64,000 nucleotides of DNA from Acidimicrobiaceae bacterium (GCA_003167415.1 PMTF01000009.1:62001-126000), one strand, 5' to 3'. Shown: positions 1 through 7,881, counted from the first letter of the stretch. Numbers and translations are program-made. The notes: a model not told the origin generated them from the sequence alone.

Positions 1-1066
1 GCGAGAAACCTTCGTAGAGACTCGGAACAATCGCGACTTCGGCCTCGCCGTAGAGGCGCGCCAACTCTTCGTCACTCACGCCCGAGATGGTGGTCACGAT
101 GTCGGTGAGTCCGAGGCGCTCCAGAGCCGAGGCGACGCGACCCTTGGGCTGGGGTTTGCCGATGACGATGAGGTCGATGTCGCGCTCGGCGCGCAGTTTG
201 GCGATGGCCTCTAAGAGCGGCACGAGACCCTTCATGGGCACGTCACTCGATGAGGTGACCATGAGACGGCCCTTCTTCTTGACCACGTCGTCGTAGGGAC
301 GAAAGACCGTGTGATCGACGCCGACCGGCACGACGGTGAGCCGTTCCAGCGGCACCCGCATCTGCGCGTTGATGTCGATCTTGGAGTTGTGCGAAACCGT
401 GAGGACCGCCGGCAGTTGCTTGACCGTGCGCACCTGCATGCGCAAGAAGCCGAACCAGCGTCGCGTCGTGTAGCGCTTCCAGGCCGTCTCGGCGTGATCG
501 AGCGCGATCGAGCGGTCGACGGTGATGGGGTGATGCAGCGTCTCGAGCAGCGGCCAACCTTCGCGGTGCAACTTCAAGATCCCCGGACCCATGCACTGGT
601 TGTCGTGGATGATGTCGAAGTCGCCACGACGGTGCTTCAGGATCTTCTCGATGCGCAGGGAGTACGCGAGCGGCTCGCCGAACCCGCCGGTCATCATGAC
701 GCCGAACTCCGAGAGGTCTGCCACGGACCGAAATTCCGATATTGCCGGGATACGAAACGGGTCGGGGTCGCGGTAGAGGTCGAGGCCGCGCACGGCGGTA
801 AAGCCGACGCCCTCGTCGAGTTCGGGCCAGGGCGGACCGGAAAATACTTCGACGCTGTGCCCGAGGTTGACCAGTTCGCGCGTTAGGTGTCGGGTGTAGA
901 CGCCCTGACCGCCGCAGCGCGGGTTACCCCGGTAGATCAGGAACGCCACGCGGTACTTGCCCGCCCCCGGCGGTTTCGCACTGACGTGGCCCGGCGTGAC
1001 GATTGTTTTGGAACGGGCCCAGGACGCCTTGGTCTCGTCGATGGTCTGGCGGAGGGTACGGGACAA
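1..1066 (-). CDS. Glycosyltransferase family 4 (GT-B), C-terminus cut by window edge
   Basis: A reading frame on the minus strand runs from a TTG at 1066 off the left edge. The translation opens with a Rossmann-like strand followed by GNPRCGGQGVYTRHL, a glycine-rich loop typical of GT4 sugar transferases. It later has the SLYEGF element, part of the donor-binding E-x7-E region. These enzymes move a nucleotide-sugar residue onto a lipid or glycan acceptor in the cytoplasm. The only upstream in-frame stop lies just before the TTG, so the start is either this TTG or an internal GTG about 50 codons later that begins the conserved core. It is divergent from the acyl-CoA dehydrogenase. Acceptor and sugar are unknown. 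Confidence 0.8.
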   Translation of the reverse strand, partial: MSRTLRQTIDETKASWARSKTIVTPGHVSAKPPGAGKYRVAFLIYRGNPRCGGQGVYTRHLTRELVNLGHSVEVFSGPPWPELDEGVGFTAVRGLDLYRDPDPFRIPAISEFRSVADLSEFGVMMTGGFGEPLAYSLRIEKILKHRRGDFDIIHDNQCMGPGILKLHREGWPLLETLHHPITVDRSIALDHAETAWKRYTTRRWFGFLRMQVRTVKQLPAVLTVSHNSKIDINAQMRVPLERLTVVPVGVDHTVFRPYDDVVKKKGRLMVTSSSDVPMKGLVPLLEAIAKLRAERDIDLIVIGKPQPKGRVASALERLGLTDIVTTISGVSDEELARLYGEAEVAIVPSLYEGFS

Positions 1067-1168
1067 GGGGCAACTTTCACTATCGCGAGTCCTCCATTCT
1101 CGCCGAATTCGCTAAAGGCACACAAATGTCAGGGAACCAATGGGCTGCGGCGTTGTTACATTGTTCGA

Positions 1169-2401
1169 ATGGACCTCACCTACCCCGCCGAGACTGAACC
1201 GTTCCGCAAAGAAGTGCGCTCGTGGCTAGAGGAGAATCTGCCCGACGGCTGGTTCGACGCCGATTTCACGATGAGCGCCGAGGAACGTCGCGTGTTCAAT
1301 GAGAATTGGAACGAGAAGCTCTTCGCCGGTGGCTGGATCTGTGCTGGGTGGCCCGTCGAATACGGCGGCAAGGGACTGACGTTGTTGCAACAGGTGGTCT
1401 TGAATGAAGAGTTCGCCAAGGCCGGGGCGCCCATGCGCGCCGACTTCTTCGGTGACACCCTGGTCGGTCCCACGATCCTGCAGTGGGGCACCGACGAGCA
1501 GAAGCGCGAGTTCATCCCCGGCATACTCCAGGGCAAGATCGCCTGGTGTCAAGGGTTCTCCGAGCCCGACGCCGGTTCGGACTTGGCGAGTCTGAAGACC
1601 AGTGCGGTCTTGGACGGCGATGAGTGGGTCATCAACGGCCAAAAGGTTTGGACGTCCCAGGCCCAGCACGCCGACTACGTCTTCTTGATGGTGCGCACTG
1701 ACCCCGACGCGCCCCAGCACGCCGGCATCAGTTACTTACTTGTCCCGATGCACCAAGCGGGCGTCGAAGTGCGGCCGATTATCCAGGTCGACGGCTCGGG
1801 CGACTTCAATGAGGTCTTCTTCACCAACGCGCGCTGTTCGAAGAACAACGCCGTGGGCGGCGTCAATAACGGCTGGAAGGTCGCCATGACCACGCTCGGC
1901 TTTGAACGCGGTGCGAGTTCCACAACCGGTTATCGGCGATTCCTCAAGGAGTGGGAAGAGATTGTCAAAGAAGCGACGCGACTGGGCAAGAACAACGACC
2001 GACTCGTTCGCGACGGACTCGTGAAGGCCTGGGAGAAGGTGAAGATCATGGAGATCAATGGCTACCGCTCTCTCACCGACTCACTCAACGGCACGCACAA
2101 TACGGCGTTGCTCGGCGCCTGCAACAAGATGTTCTGGTCCGAGTACCATCGCGCGACGATGGAATTGGCCCTCGACGTCCTGGGAATGGAGGCCCAGATC
2201 CTCACCGGCCATGGTCCGAGTGATGGTTCGGTGGCGGGGAGTCGTCGCGGTCGGGCCGATTACCCGGTGTCGGATTTGCAAGGGTGGTTCTTCTTCTCGC
2301 GCTCCGAGACAATCTGGGGCGGCACCGCGGAGATTCAACGCAACATCATCGGCGAGCGTGCGCTCGGACTTCCGAAGGAACCCAAGCCCCCAAAGGTGTA
2401 G
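1169..2401 (+). CDS. Acyl-CoA dehydrogenase (410 aa)
   Basis: A FAD-dependent acyl-CoA dehydrogenase that would introduce the alpha-beta double bond into a CoA thioester in lipid or sterol side-chain breakdown. Visible family signatures are GFSEPDAGSDLASL in the middle domain (flavin and substrate binding), the following EWVINGQKVWTS strand, and the C-terminal GGTAEIQRNIIGERALGLP helix. The length is normal for the FadE group. The frame is open further upstream, but the ATG at 1169 begins the family-typical N-terminus, and residues before it resemble nothing. The substrate cannot be told from sequence. A second member with a different active-site region is at 25161. Confidence 0.9.
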   Translation: MDLTYPAETEPFRKEVRSWLEENLPDGWFDADFTMSAEERRVFNENWNEKLFAGGWICAGWPVEYGGKGLTLLQQVVLNEEFAKAGAPMRADFFGDTLVGPTILQWGTDEQKREFIPGILQGKIAWCQGFSEPDAGSDLASLKTSAVLDGDEWVINGQKVWTSQAQHADYVFLMVRTDPDAPQHAGISYLLVPMHQAGVEVRPIIQVDGSGDFNEVFFTNARCSKNNAVGGVNNGWKVAMTTLGFERGASSTTGYRRFLKEWEEIVKEATRLGKNNDRLVRDGLVKAWEKVKIMEINGYRSLTDSLNGTHNTALLGACNKMFWSEYHRATMELALDVLGMEAQILTGHGPSDGSVAGSRRGRADYPVSDLQGWFFFSRSETIWGGTAEIQRNIIGERALGLPKEPKPPKV

Positions 2402-2422
2402 GTCGCACCATACGTGTGTCAG

Positions 2423-2851
2423 TCATAGCGTCCCTTTCTCTTCGGATGTGGACATAAGAAGTTCGGCGAGCAGATTTCGAACGCGCCGTTCAACGTCGTC
2501 GCGGATCTGACGAACTTGATCGACAGTCTTACCGGCCGGATCAACGAGGTCCCAATCCAAATACCGCTTGCCCGGGTAAACCGGACACGCGTCGCCACAG
2601 CCCATCGTGACAATGACGTCGGCGTTCAGACCCATGTCGTCGGTCAACTTGCGAGGTGCTTCGTTGGAGATGTCAATGCTCTTTTCTTTCATCACTTCGA
2701 CGACCGCCGGATTCAGTTTTTCGCCGGGTGCCGAGCCGGCGGAGTGGACAACGACTTGACTTCCTCCCAGCGCGCGGGCGAATGCCGCCGCCATCTGGGA
2801 CCTCCCGGCGTTGTGCACGCATAGGAAGAGGATTTCGGGACGCTCGGTCAT
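2423..2851 (-). CDS. arsC: Arsenate reductase, low-molecular-weight phosphatase fold
   Basis: Reduces arsenate to arsenite in the cytoplasm so that the neighbouring Acr3 can export it. The P-loop CVHNAGRS begins at the nucleophile Cys11, and further cysteines occur in MGCGDAC (Cys85 and Cys89), followed by the DW-DLVDP acid region. The length of 142 residues fits the family. Whether the electron donor is thioredoxin or mycothiol is not settled: extra cysteines favour a thioredoxin-type shuttle, while actinobacterial relatives often use mycothiol. The start ATG overlaps the acr3 stop by 4 bases (ATGA), so this is the last gene of an arsI-acr3-arsC operon. Confidence 0.92.
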   Translation of the reverse strand: MTERPEILFLCVHNAGRSQMAAAFARALGGSQVVVHSAGSAPGEKLNPAVVEVMKEKSIDISNEAPRKLTDDMGLNADVIVTMGCGDACPVYPGKRYLDWDLVDPAGKTVDQVRQIRDDVERRVRNLLAELLMSTSEEKGTL

Positions 2852-3954
2852 CGAACTCTTTCAGTGGTGACGGTGTCATAGAAACGACGCTTCGCCCACA
2901 ACGAAACGTAGACCAGAGCGACCAGCACCGGCACCTCGATGAGTGGGCCGACCACTCCAGCGAGGGCTTCGCCACTGGTCACCCCGAATACGCCGATGCA
3001 CACTGCGATCGCCAACTCGAAATTGTTGCCGGCAGCGGTGAAGGCGAGCGTGGCGGTTCGGTCATAGGGAAGCCCGAGCGCCCGGCCGAGGGCGAATGAC
3101 CCGAACCACATGATGGCGAAGTAACAGAGCAAAGGGAGGGCGATGCGAGCGACGTCGCTGGGCCGAGAGGTGATGGTGTGTCCCTGCAGAGCGAAGAGGA
3201 TGACGATGGTATAGAGAAGACCGTAGAGAGCGAAGGGGCCAAGGCGAGGCAACAGCCTGGTCTCGTACCACTCTCGACTGCGAAGGCGTTCGCCAATCGT
3301 TCGCGTGAGGTAACCGGCGAGGAGCGGTATCCCGAGAAATATGGCCACGGTCTCGGCGATCTTCCACACCGATAGATGAAGACCCTGCGTGCTCAGCCCG
3401 AGCCATTTGGGAAGAAGTTCCAGATAAAAATATCCGAGCAACGAAAACGCCACGATTTGGAATAGTGAGTTGAGCGCCACGAGCACCGCCGCCGCTTCGC
3501 GATTGCCTCCCGAAAGATCGTTCCAGATCAGCACCATCGCGATGCAGCGCGCCAAGCCCACGATGATGAGCCCAGTCCGATAGGTGGGCAGATCGGGCAG
3601 CAAGAGCCAGGCGAGAGTGAACATGACCACCGGTCCAATGAGCCAATTAAGGACGAGCGACGCAACCAACAGCCTGCGGTCACGGGTAACGGTGCCGAGT
3701 CGGTCGTAGCGCACTTTGGCCAACACGGGATACATCATTACGAGGAGTCCAATGAAGATGGGCAACGACGTTCCCGACGTGACCTGCACGGCGTTGAGGT
3801 GCGTGTTGAGGCTAGGTATGGCTCGCCCGAGGCCGATGCCAACTGCCATCGCCAAGACGATCCACACCGGCAAGAACCGGTCGAGAAAGGAAAGTCGTTT
3901 GATGACCGGGGCGTCCGCGCTCCCCTGGGACAACTCTGAGACGGTGTCGCTCAT
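2848..3954 (-). CDS. acr3: Arsenite efflux permease, Acr3 family
   Basis: A polytopic carrier of 368 residues with about ten hydrophobic segments that exports arsenite using the proton-motive force. Two hallmarks of the Acr3 family are present: the membrane cysteine in GLARCIAMVLIWNDL, and the AAGNNFELAIAVCIGVFG segment carrying the conserved glutamate. The open frame extends upstream to 4050, but that part is arginine and serine rich. The ATG at 3954 begins the usual hydrophilic N-terminus followed by the first helix (FLPVWIVLAMAVGIGLG). It lies 31 bases after arsI and overlaps arsC, indicating co-transcription from the arsI promoter. Confidence 0.92.
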   Translation of the reverse strand: MSDTVSELSQGSADAPVIKRLSFLDRFLPVWIVLAMAVGIGLGRAIPSLNTHLNAVQVTSGTSLPIFIGLLVMMYPVLAKVRYDRLGTVTRDRRLLVASLVLNWLIGPVVMFTLAWLLLPDLPTYRTGLIIVGLARCIAMVLIWNDLSGGNREAAAVLVALNSLFQIVAFSLLGYFYLELLPKWLGLSTQGLHLSVWKIAETVAIFLGIPLLAGYLTRTIGERLRSREWYETRLLPRLGPFALYGLLYTIVILFALQGHTITSRPSDVARIALPLLCYFAIMWFGSFALGRALGLPYDRTATLAFTAAGNNFELAIAVCIGVFGVTSGEALAGVVGPLIEVPVLVALVYVSLWAKRRFYDTVTTERVR

Positions 3955-3985
3955 GATCGTCTCGGAACTGCGATTCGACTCGGAC

Positions 3986-4432
3986 CTAACAGCACGAGGC
4001 GGCGTCGGACTCCGCGAGTGACTCGCTCGCGCAGCACGTCTGGTCGCCACCTACCGATGAAGAGTCATTCGCGTCGGCCAGCACGGTATAAACCTCCCAC
4101 CGCGAGGAATCTGGACCGTCGACCCACACCTTGTCTTGAACCGCGAAGCAGCACGTCGTCTTTTCCTCGATGTCGGTCATGAATCCCTGTTCGGAGAGGT
4201 ACCGAGTGGCGTCTAACACTTCATCGGTCGTAAATACTTCGACCCCGAGGTGATTGATTGTGCCCGGGTCGCCGGAGTTCTCAAAAAGCACCAACTTGAG
4301 CGGCGGTTCCGTGATGGCAAAGTTGGCGTAGCCGGGAAGCAGTTTCGTCGGTTCCGTCTTGAAGAATTTGGAGTAGAAATCCACCGCCTCATCGAGGTTT
4401 GACACATTCAGAGCGAGTTGCAGTCGGGACAC
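3986..4432 (-). CDS. arsI: ArsI-type C-As lyase / CadI-family vicinal-oxygen-chelate enzyme
   Basis: Resembles ArsI, the Fe(II) dioxygenase that cleaves the carbon-arsenic bond of trivalent organoarsenicals. Counting from the GTG, Gln5, His61 and Glu113 match the metal triad, and the adjacent Cys94-Cys95 in KTTCCFAVQDKVW match the arsenic-binding pair. The frame opens earlier at an ATG (4462), but that start lies inside the operator, whereas GTG 4432 has AAAGGAG seven bases upstream and begins with the family's SRLQLALNV. After the family core ends near VYTVLAD there is an added tail with TCC and a terminal SCC, four extra cysteines. First gene of the ars operon. A CadI-like cadmium role is the main alternative. 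Confidence 0.87.
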   Translation of the reverse strand: MSRLQLALNVSNLDEAVDFYSKFFKTEPTKLLPGYANFAITEPPLKLVLFENSGDPGTINHLGVEVFTTDEVLDATRYLSEQGFMTDIEEKTTCCFAVQDKVWVDGPDSSRWEVYTVLADANDSSSVGGDQTCCASESLAESDAASCC

Positions 4433-4447
4433 CTTGATCTCCTTTAA

Positions 4448-4463
4448 ATTGACATCTGTCAAT
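4448..4463. promoter_or_regulatory. ArsR-type operator, perfect palindrome
   Basis: ATTGACATCTGTCAAT has two perfect 7-base arms around a 2-base centre. It lies between the divergent arsI and arsR genes, right at the expected transcription start of the leftward arsI promoter. TTGACA-N2-TGTCAA palindromes are typical of actinobacterial ArsR/SmtB repressor sites. Confidence 0.75.
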
Positions 4464-4467
4464 GAGA

Positions 4468-4496
4468 AGAGTAGTAGTCGAATTGATGTTTGTCAA
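4468..4496 (-). promoter_or_regulatory. Predicted arsI-acr3-arsC promoter
   Basis: Reading leftward, TTGACA (4496-4491) and TACTCT (4473-4468) are separated by exactly 17 bases. The -35 hexamer is part of the right-hand operator and the start point would fall in the left-hand operator, so a bound ArsR would block polymerase twice. Predicted from sequence only. Confidence 0.55.
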
Positions 4497-4497
4497 T
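4482..4497. promoter_or_regulatory. Second, imperfect ArsR-type operator
   Basis: ATTGATGTTTGTCAAT repeats the left operator with a degenerate left arm. The same distal ATTGA and TGTCAAT bases are kept, and its centre is 34 bases from that of the first site, about three helical turns. It immediately precedes arsR, so it would mediate autoregulation. Confidence 0.6.
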
Positions 4498-4512
4498 AGT
4501 ATGATGAAAGAA

Positions 4513-4857
4513 ATGTCACATCCAAAGACCATCACCATCGACGAGAACGTCGTGAGTTGCTGCAGCCCGCTGACGTCCATTGCACTGTCCGAGGTCGAGG
4601 CTGGCGACATCGCTCAGATTTTTGGAGCCCTCAGCGACCCCGTGCGTTTGCGCATGCTGTCACTCGTCGCTGCCGAAAACGAGGTTTGCAGCTGCGCCTT
4701 GGAAGAGCCGCTGGGTAAGAGCCAACCCACGATCTCGCACCACACAAGGATTCTCGCCGAGGCCGGACTCATCGTCGGCGAAAAACGAGGCCGATGGATG
4801 TGGTGGCGAATTGTGCCGGAGCGACTTGGCGAAGTCTCGAGAATTCTGTCTTCATAA
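4513..4857 (+). CDS. arsR: ArsR/SmtB-family metalloregulator
   Basis: A winged-helix repressor that releases DNA on binding arsenite or another metal. The core FGALSDPVRLRMLSLV, the ENEVCSCAL segment and the recognition helix KSQPTISHHTRIL are typical. The cysteines in EVCSC sit in the helix that forms an As(III) site in one ArsR class, and a further CC pair near the N-terminus could be a third ligand set. In-frame ATGs at 4501 and 4504 are possible. I chose 4513 because GAAAGAA precedes it and 4501 lies only 3 bases after the operator. Divergent from arsI, so it should repress both directions. Confidence 0.88.
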   Translation: MSHPKTITIDENVVSCCSPLTSIALSEVEAGDIAQIFGALSDPVRLRMLSLVAAENEVCSCALEEPLGKSQPTISHHTRILAEAGLIVGEKRGRWMWWRIVPERLGEVSRILSS

Positions 4858-4932
4858 GCGTCTACGACAATCAAGCGATTGACATGTATTGGTCGATGCC
4901 GCAGGCACCAAAAGGGCTTTATATTTGGAACT

Positions 4933-4974
4933 CCACGCATCTGATCAACTGGCCTTTTTGATCTCGATGCGTGG
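4933..4974. other. Nested stem-loop between arsR and the 5.1-kb genes
   Basis: An outer perfect 8-base stem (CCACGCAT at 4933 with ATGCGTGG at 4967) encloses an inner perfect 5-base stem (GATCA at 4943 with TGATC at 4959) and an 11-base loop containing CCTTTT. No T-run follows on the plus strand, so it is not a standard terminator, although it could end arsR transcription. Nothing else is recognisable in 4858-5090. Confidence 0.5.
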
Positions 4975-5090
4975 GATCGAGTCCTGAACGGCCCGCTAAT
5001 TCTGCGAACGTCCGGTCACGTGTTGACGAGGCACGGTCAAGAGGTGCATCAAGCTATGGTCCGTCGCGAATTGGCGTATTGCGAATGGCG

Positions 5091-5333
5091 CTATTGACCG
5101 CGACATGCCTTCTTGATCCGGGTCATCAGACTCGGCTTCAGGTAATATCGCTCGCGCTCTTCTTCGCTCATCGAGTCATAGCGGGCGTCCTGCTTTGCGA
5201 GCACCTCGTTGACCTTCTCTTGTTCGAGTGCGGCACTTTTCATCCGTTGCTCCGGACGGGGCGTCGCACTCGTTCTGCGGCCGACAAGTCCGCCCAATCT
5301 GCCCCACAGACCATAACCGAGTGGTCCTCTCAC
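5091..5333 (-). CDS. Small charged hypothetical protein (50-80 aa)
   Basis: Not recognised. The translation ends with a highly charged stretch (SMSEEERERYY) and a basic tail (MTRIKKACRG). Codon choice matches neighbouring real genes. The full frame begins at 5333 with a Gly-rich N-terminus. An internal ATG at 5243 has GGAG seven bases upstream and would give a 50-residue protein. It lies 22 bases downstream of the Nfu gene and is probably co-transcribed with it. There is no signal peptide or membrane segment. It could be a spurious frame, but the codon bias argues against this. Confidence 0.5.
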   Translation of the reverse strand: MRGPLGYGLWGRLGGLVGRRTSATPRPEQRMKSAALEQEKVNEVLAKQDARYDSMSEEERERYYLKPSLMTRIKKACRGQ

Positions 5334-5355
5334 GGGATTGCTTCCAACTGGCTAC

Positions 5356-5688
5356 TCACAACTGCCGATACCGTGGCACGTAGCCGCCCGCGCCGAGCGA
5401 CATCGAGTCTTCGGGATCGATCGAGTCGTCGACTCCGCCGACCACGTCAGTCACCCACGCCAAACGGTCCTTCAAGATCCGGGTGACGCCACCCTGGAGC
5501 GTGTCCGAAGAGATGGCGCAACTCGAGCACGCGCCCTGCAGCTGCACTTCGACGACTCCGGTCTCGACGTCGCAGCGAATGAGAACTAGGTCACCGCCGT
5601 CGGCCTGCACGGACGGGCGCATCAGGTCCAGAAGCGCGTTCAGCGCTTTGAGTCGCGTGGCGCGCTCTTGGTCGGTCAGTTCTTCCAT
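5356..5688 (-). CDS. NifU-like (Nfu) Fe-S cluster scaffold protein
   Basis: A 110-residue protein made almost entirely of the NifU C-terminal domain. The stretch LDLMRPSVQADGGDLVLI is the domain's first helix-strand, and GACSSCAISSDTLQGGV carries the CxxC that holds a 4Fe-4S cluster at a dimer interface. It would deliver clusters to apo-enzymes in the cytoplasm. The P450 gene is divergent from it, 65 bases away. No SUF or ISC genes are nearby, so it probably acts as a stand-alone carrier. The weakly conserved 25-residue C-terminal tail ends in Tyr/Arg-rich sequence. Confidence 0.88.
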   Translation of the reverse strand: MEELTDQERATRLKALNALLDLMRPSVQADGGDLVLIRCDVETGVVEVQLQGACSSCAISSDTLQGGVTRILKDRLAWVTDVVGGVDDSIDPEDSMSLGAGGYVPRYRQL

Positions 5689-5753
5689 ACGTCCAGTCTG
5701 CCGTGAATCCGACGTTCCGTGTCGCAGGTGCCGGGGTCGATACGATTTGGCTC

Positions 5754-7019
5754 ATGGAACCAAATGAGACCTGGGCCGTTGATTCGATCAACCTTACGGA
5801 CATAGAGTTCTGGCGTCGTCCGTGGGGCGAGCGCCACAGCGCCTTCGCCACCTTGCGACATGAACGACCAATCTCGCACTTCGAGGAGCCAGTGATTGAA
5901 GGCACGTCCATCGAGTTCCCTGCGGGCGATGGTTTCTACGCGCTCACGAAGTACCGGGACGTGCAAACGGCGTCTCGCCACCCGGAGGTCTTCCTTTCGG
6001 GCCCCGGAGCGGTATCAACGATGGATCTGCCGAGCGAGATGGTGGAGTACTTTTCAGGCATGATTTCCACGGACGATCCCAAGCACGCGCGACTGCGCCG
6101 AATCGTGTCGAAAGCATTCAATCCCCGAAACGTTCGCGCGGTGGAGGACTCGATCGAGCGCAAGGCCGACGAGATCATCGAACGTTCGCGAACGAGCGGC
6201 ACGGGGGATTTCATTCCCGACATCGCGGCGCCGTTTCCCCTCGAGATCATTTGCGACATGATGGGCGTGCCGCCGAGTGAGTACGCAACGGTGCTGCATC
6301 ACTCGAACATCATCCTTGCCTTCGGCGACCCCGACATCATTCCTGAGGGCCAGGACCCCGTATTGATGTTGCTCGAGTCGGGCGCCGCACTAACGGCGAT
6401 CATGGAGGACTTGGGGAAATACCGGATCGACAACCCCATCGATGACATCACGAGTGCGCTGGTGAACGCCGAGATCGAAACGGAGAAACTGACGCAACAG
6501 GAGTTGGCCTCATTCTTCGTGCTGCTCGTGACGGCCGGTAGCGAGACGACTCGCACGGCCCTCGCTCACGGGCTGCACGCGCTCACCGAACACCCCGATC
6601 AAAAAGCCCGACTCCTGGCCGACTACGAGGGTCTCGCCAAGACCGCTACCGACGAGATCGTGCGTTGGGCTTCACCAGTTATCTGGATGCGCCGCACACT
6701 CGCGCAGGACTATACCCTTTCGGACTTCGATCTGGTAAAGGGCGACAAGGTCCTTCTGTACTACCTTTCGGCGAATCGCGATGAAGACGTCTTTGAGAAC
6801 CCCGATGTCTTCGACGTTGGACGCACGCCCAATGATCACTACGGATTCGGCGCGCCCGGCCCACACTTTTGTCTCGGGGCGCACCTCGCGCGACGCGAGA
6901 TCACGGTGATGATTCGAGAGTTACTTCGTCGAAACCCCGATATCCACTCGACGGGAACGCCGTCACAGTTGGCGTCCAGTTTTCTCAACGGTGTCAAACA
7001 CCTTGCCTACAGCCTCTAG
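5754..7019 (+). CDS. Cytochrome P450 (421 aa)
   Basis: A soluble class I bacterial P450. The I-helix oxygen-binding motif AGSETT, the K-helix ExxR in DEIVRWASP, and the heme loop FGAPGPHFCLG with the thiolate cysteine are all present. N-terminal and I-helix style resemble the CYP124/CYP125/CYP142 group, which hydroxylates sterol or branched isoprenoid chains, but the subfamily cannot be fixed by eye. The frame is open from 5703. The ATG at 5754 is preferred because earlier residues overlap the divergent promoter region. It is followed after 21 bases by a cis-prenyltransferase homologue, suggesting an isoprenoid substrate. No ferredoxin partner is adjacent. Confidence 0.93.
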   Translation: MEPNETWAVDSINLTDIEFWRRPWGERHSAFATLRHERPISHFEEPVIEGTSIEFPAGDGFYALTKYRDVQTASRHPEVFLSGPGAVSTMDLPSEMVEYFSGMISTDDPKHARLRRIVSKAFNPRNVRAVEDSIERKADEIIERSRTSGTGDFIPDIAAPFPLEIICDMMGVPPSEYATVLHHSNIILAFGDPDIIPEGQDPVLMLLESGAALTAIMEDLGKYRIDNPIDDITSALVNAEIETEKLTQQELASFFVLLVTAGSETTRTALAHGLHALTEHPDQKARLLADYEGLAKTATDEIVRWASPVIWMRRTLAQDYTLSDFDLVKGDKVLLYYLSANRDEDVFENPDVFDVGRTPNDHYGFGAPGPHFCLGAHLARREITVMIRELLRRNPDIHSTGTPSQLASSFLNGVKHLAYSL

Positions 7020-7040
7020 GCGTGGCTGAGAGCGCTCGCA

Positions 7041-7700
7041 ATGGCAAACTCTAAGCGACTTCCTCAACACGTGGGCATCATTCCCGACGGCAATCGCCGA
7101 TGGGCTCAAGACCAAGGTTTTGAAAAACAGGACGGCTATCACTTCGGACTACAGCCGGGTCTCGAGTTGTACAGCGAGTGCCTGGCGTTAGGTATCCCCG
7201 AGATCACCTTCTACGGCTTCACCGTCGACAATACGAAACGTCCTGGAGCTCAGATTGAAGCATTTCGCGATGCGTGCGTGGAAGCCGTGGCCGAGTTGGA
7301 GAACAGGGACGCGGATCTGCTGGTGGTGGGCAACACCGAGTCGGCGTTCTTTCCCAAAGAACTCTTGCGCTACACGCAACGGACCCGAATCGGCCAGGGC
7401 CGCATCAAAGTCAACTTCCTCGTGAACTACGGCTGGAACTGGGACCTTAACCACTCGCTCAAGGACGGTAATGCGAGTAAGGGCTATAACGTTGCCGACG
7501 GCATCGCCTCCGCCGAAATTTCAAGGATCGATCTCATCGTGCGCTGGGGCGGTGGTCGGCGACTCAGTGGCTTCTTACCCATTCAGTCGATCTACGCCGA
7601 CTTTTACGTGGTCGATGAACTGTGGCCAGACTTTACACTTGCCCAGTTCCACGAAGCACTGGCCTGGTACCAAGATCAAGACGTCACGCTCGGTGGCTAG
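7041..7700 (+). CDS. Short, atypical cis-prenyltransferase (UppS-like, 219 aa)
   Basis: Homologous to undecaprenyl diphosphate synthase. HVGIIPDGNRRWA keeps the catalytic Asp, and VDLLV-type core, VNYGWNWDL and YADFYVVDELWPDF match the fold. It is shorter than usual (219 against about 240-250). Several conserved positions differ: MDGNGRW is PDGNRRW, FSSEN is FTVDN, and RTGGEHRIS is RWGGGRRLS, losing the glutamate after GG. A housekeeping role in cell-wall lipid carrier synthesis is therefore doubtful. A short-chain or irregular isoprenoid product is more likely. It follows the P450 by 21 bases with only a weak GAGAG ribosome site, so the two are probably translated from one message. Confidence 0.8.
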   Translation: MANSKRLPQHVGIIPDGNRRWAQDQGFEKQDGYHFGLQPGLELYSECLALGIPEITFYGFTVDNTKRPGAQIEAFRDACVEAVAELENRDADLLVVGNTESAFFPKELLRYTQRTRIGQGRIKVNFLVNYGWNWDLNHSLKDGNASKGYNVADGIASAEISRIDLIVRWGGGRRLSGFLPIQSIYADFYVVDELWPDFTLAQFHEALAWYQDQDVTLGG

Positions 7701-7881
7701 GGAGTGAAATGCGCCCGGCTGACTATCCCGGCGCTGGACTCGTGAAGGTCGCATGCGTACCGATTCGTTTCAACCGTCGAGACCGAGATTCAATCGGCCC
7801 CGGTTTCTCGGCTATGTGGTCTCCTCTCCCTGGAATCACTTCAGTCCAATGACTATTGGCCCATAAGCCGGGCGTCAATAC

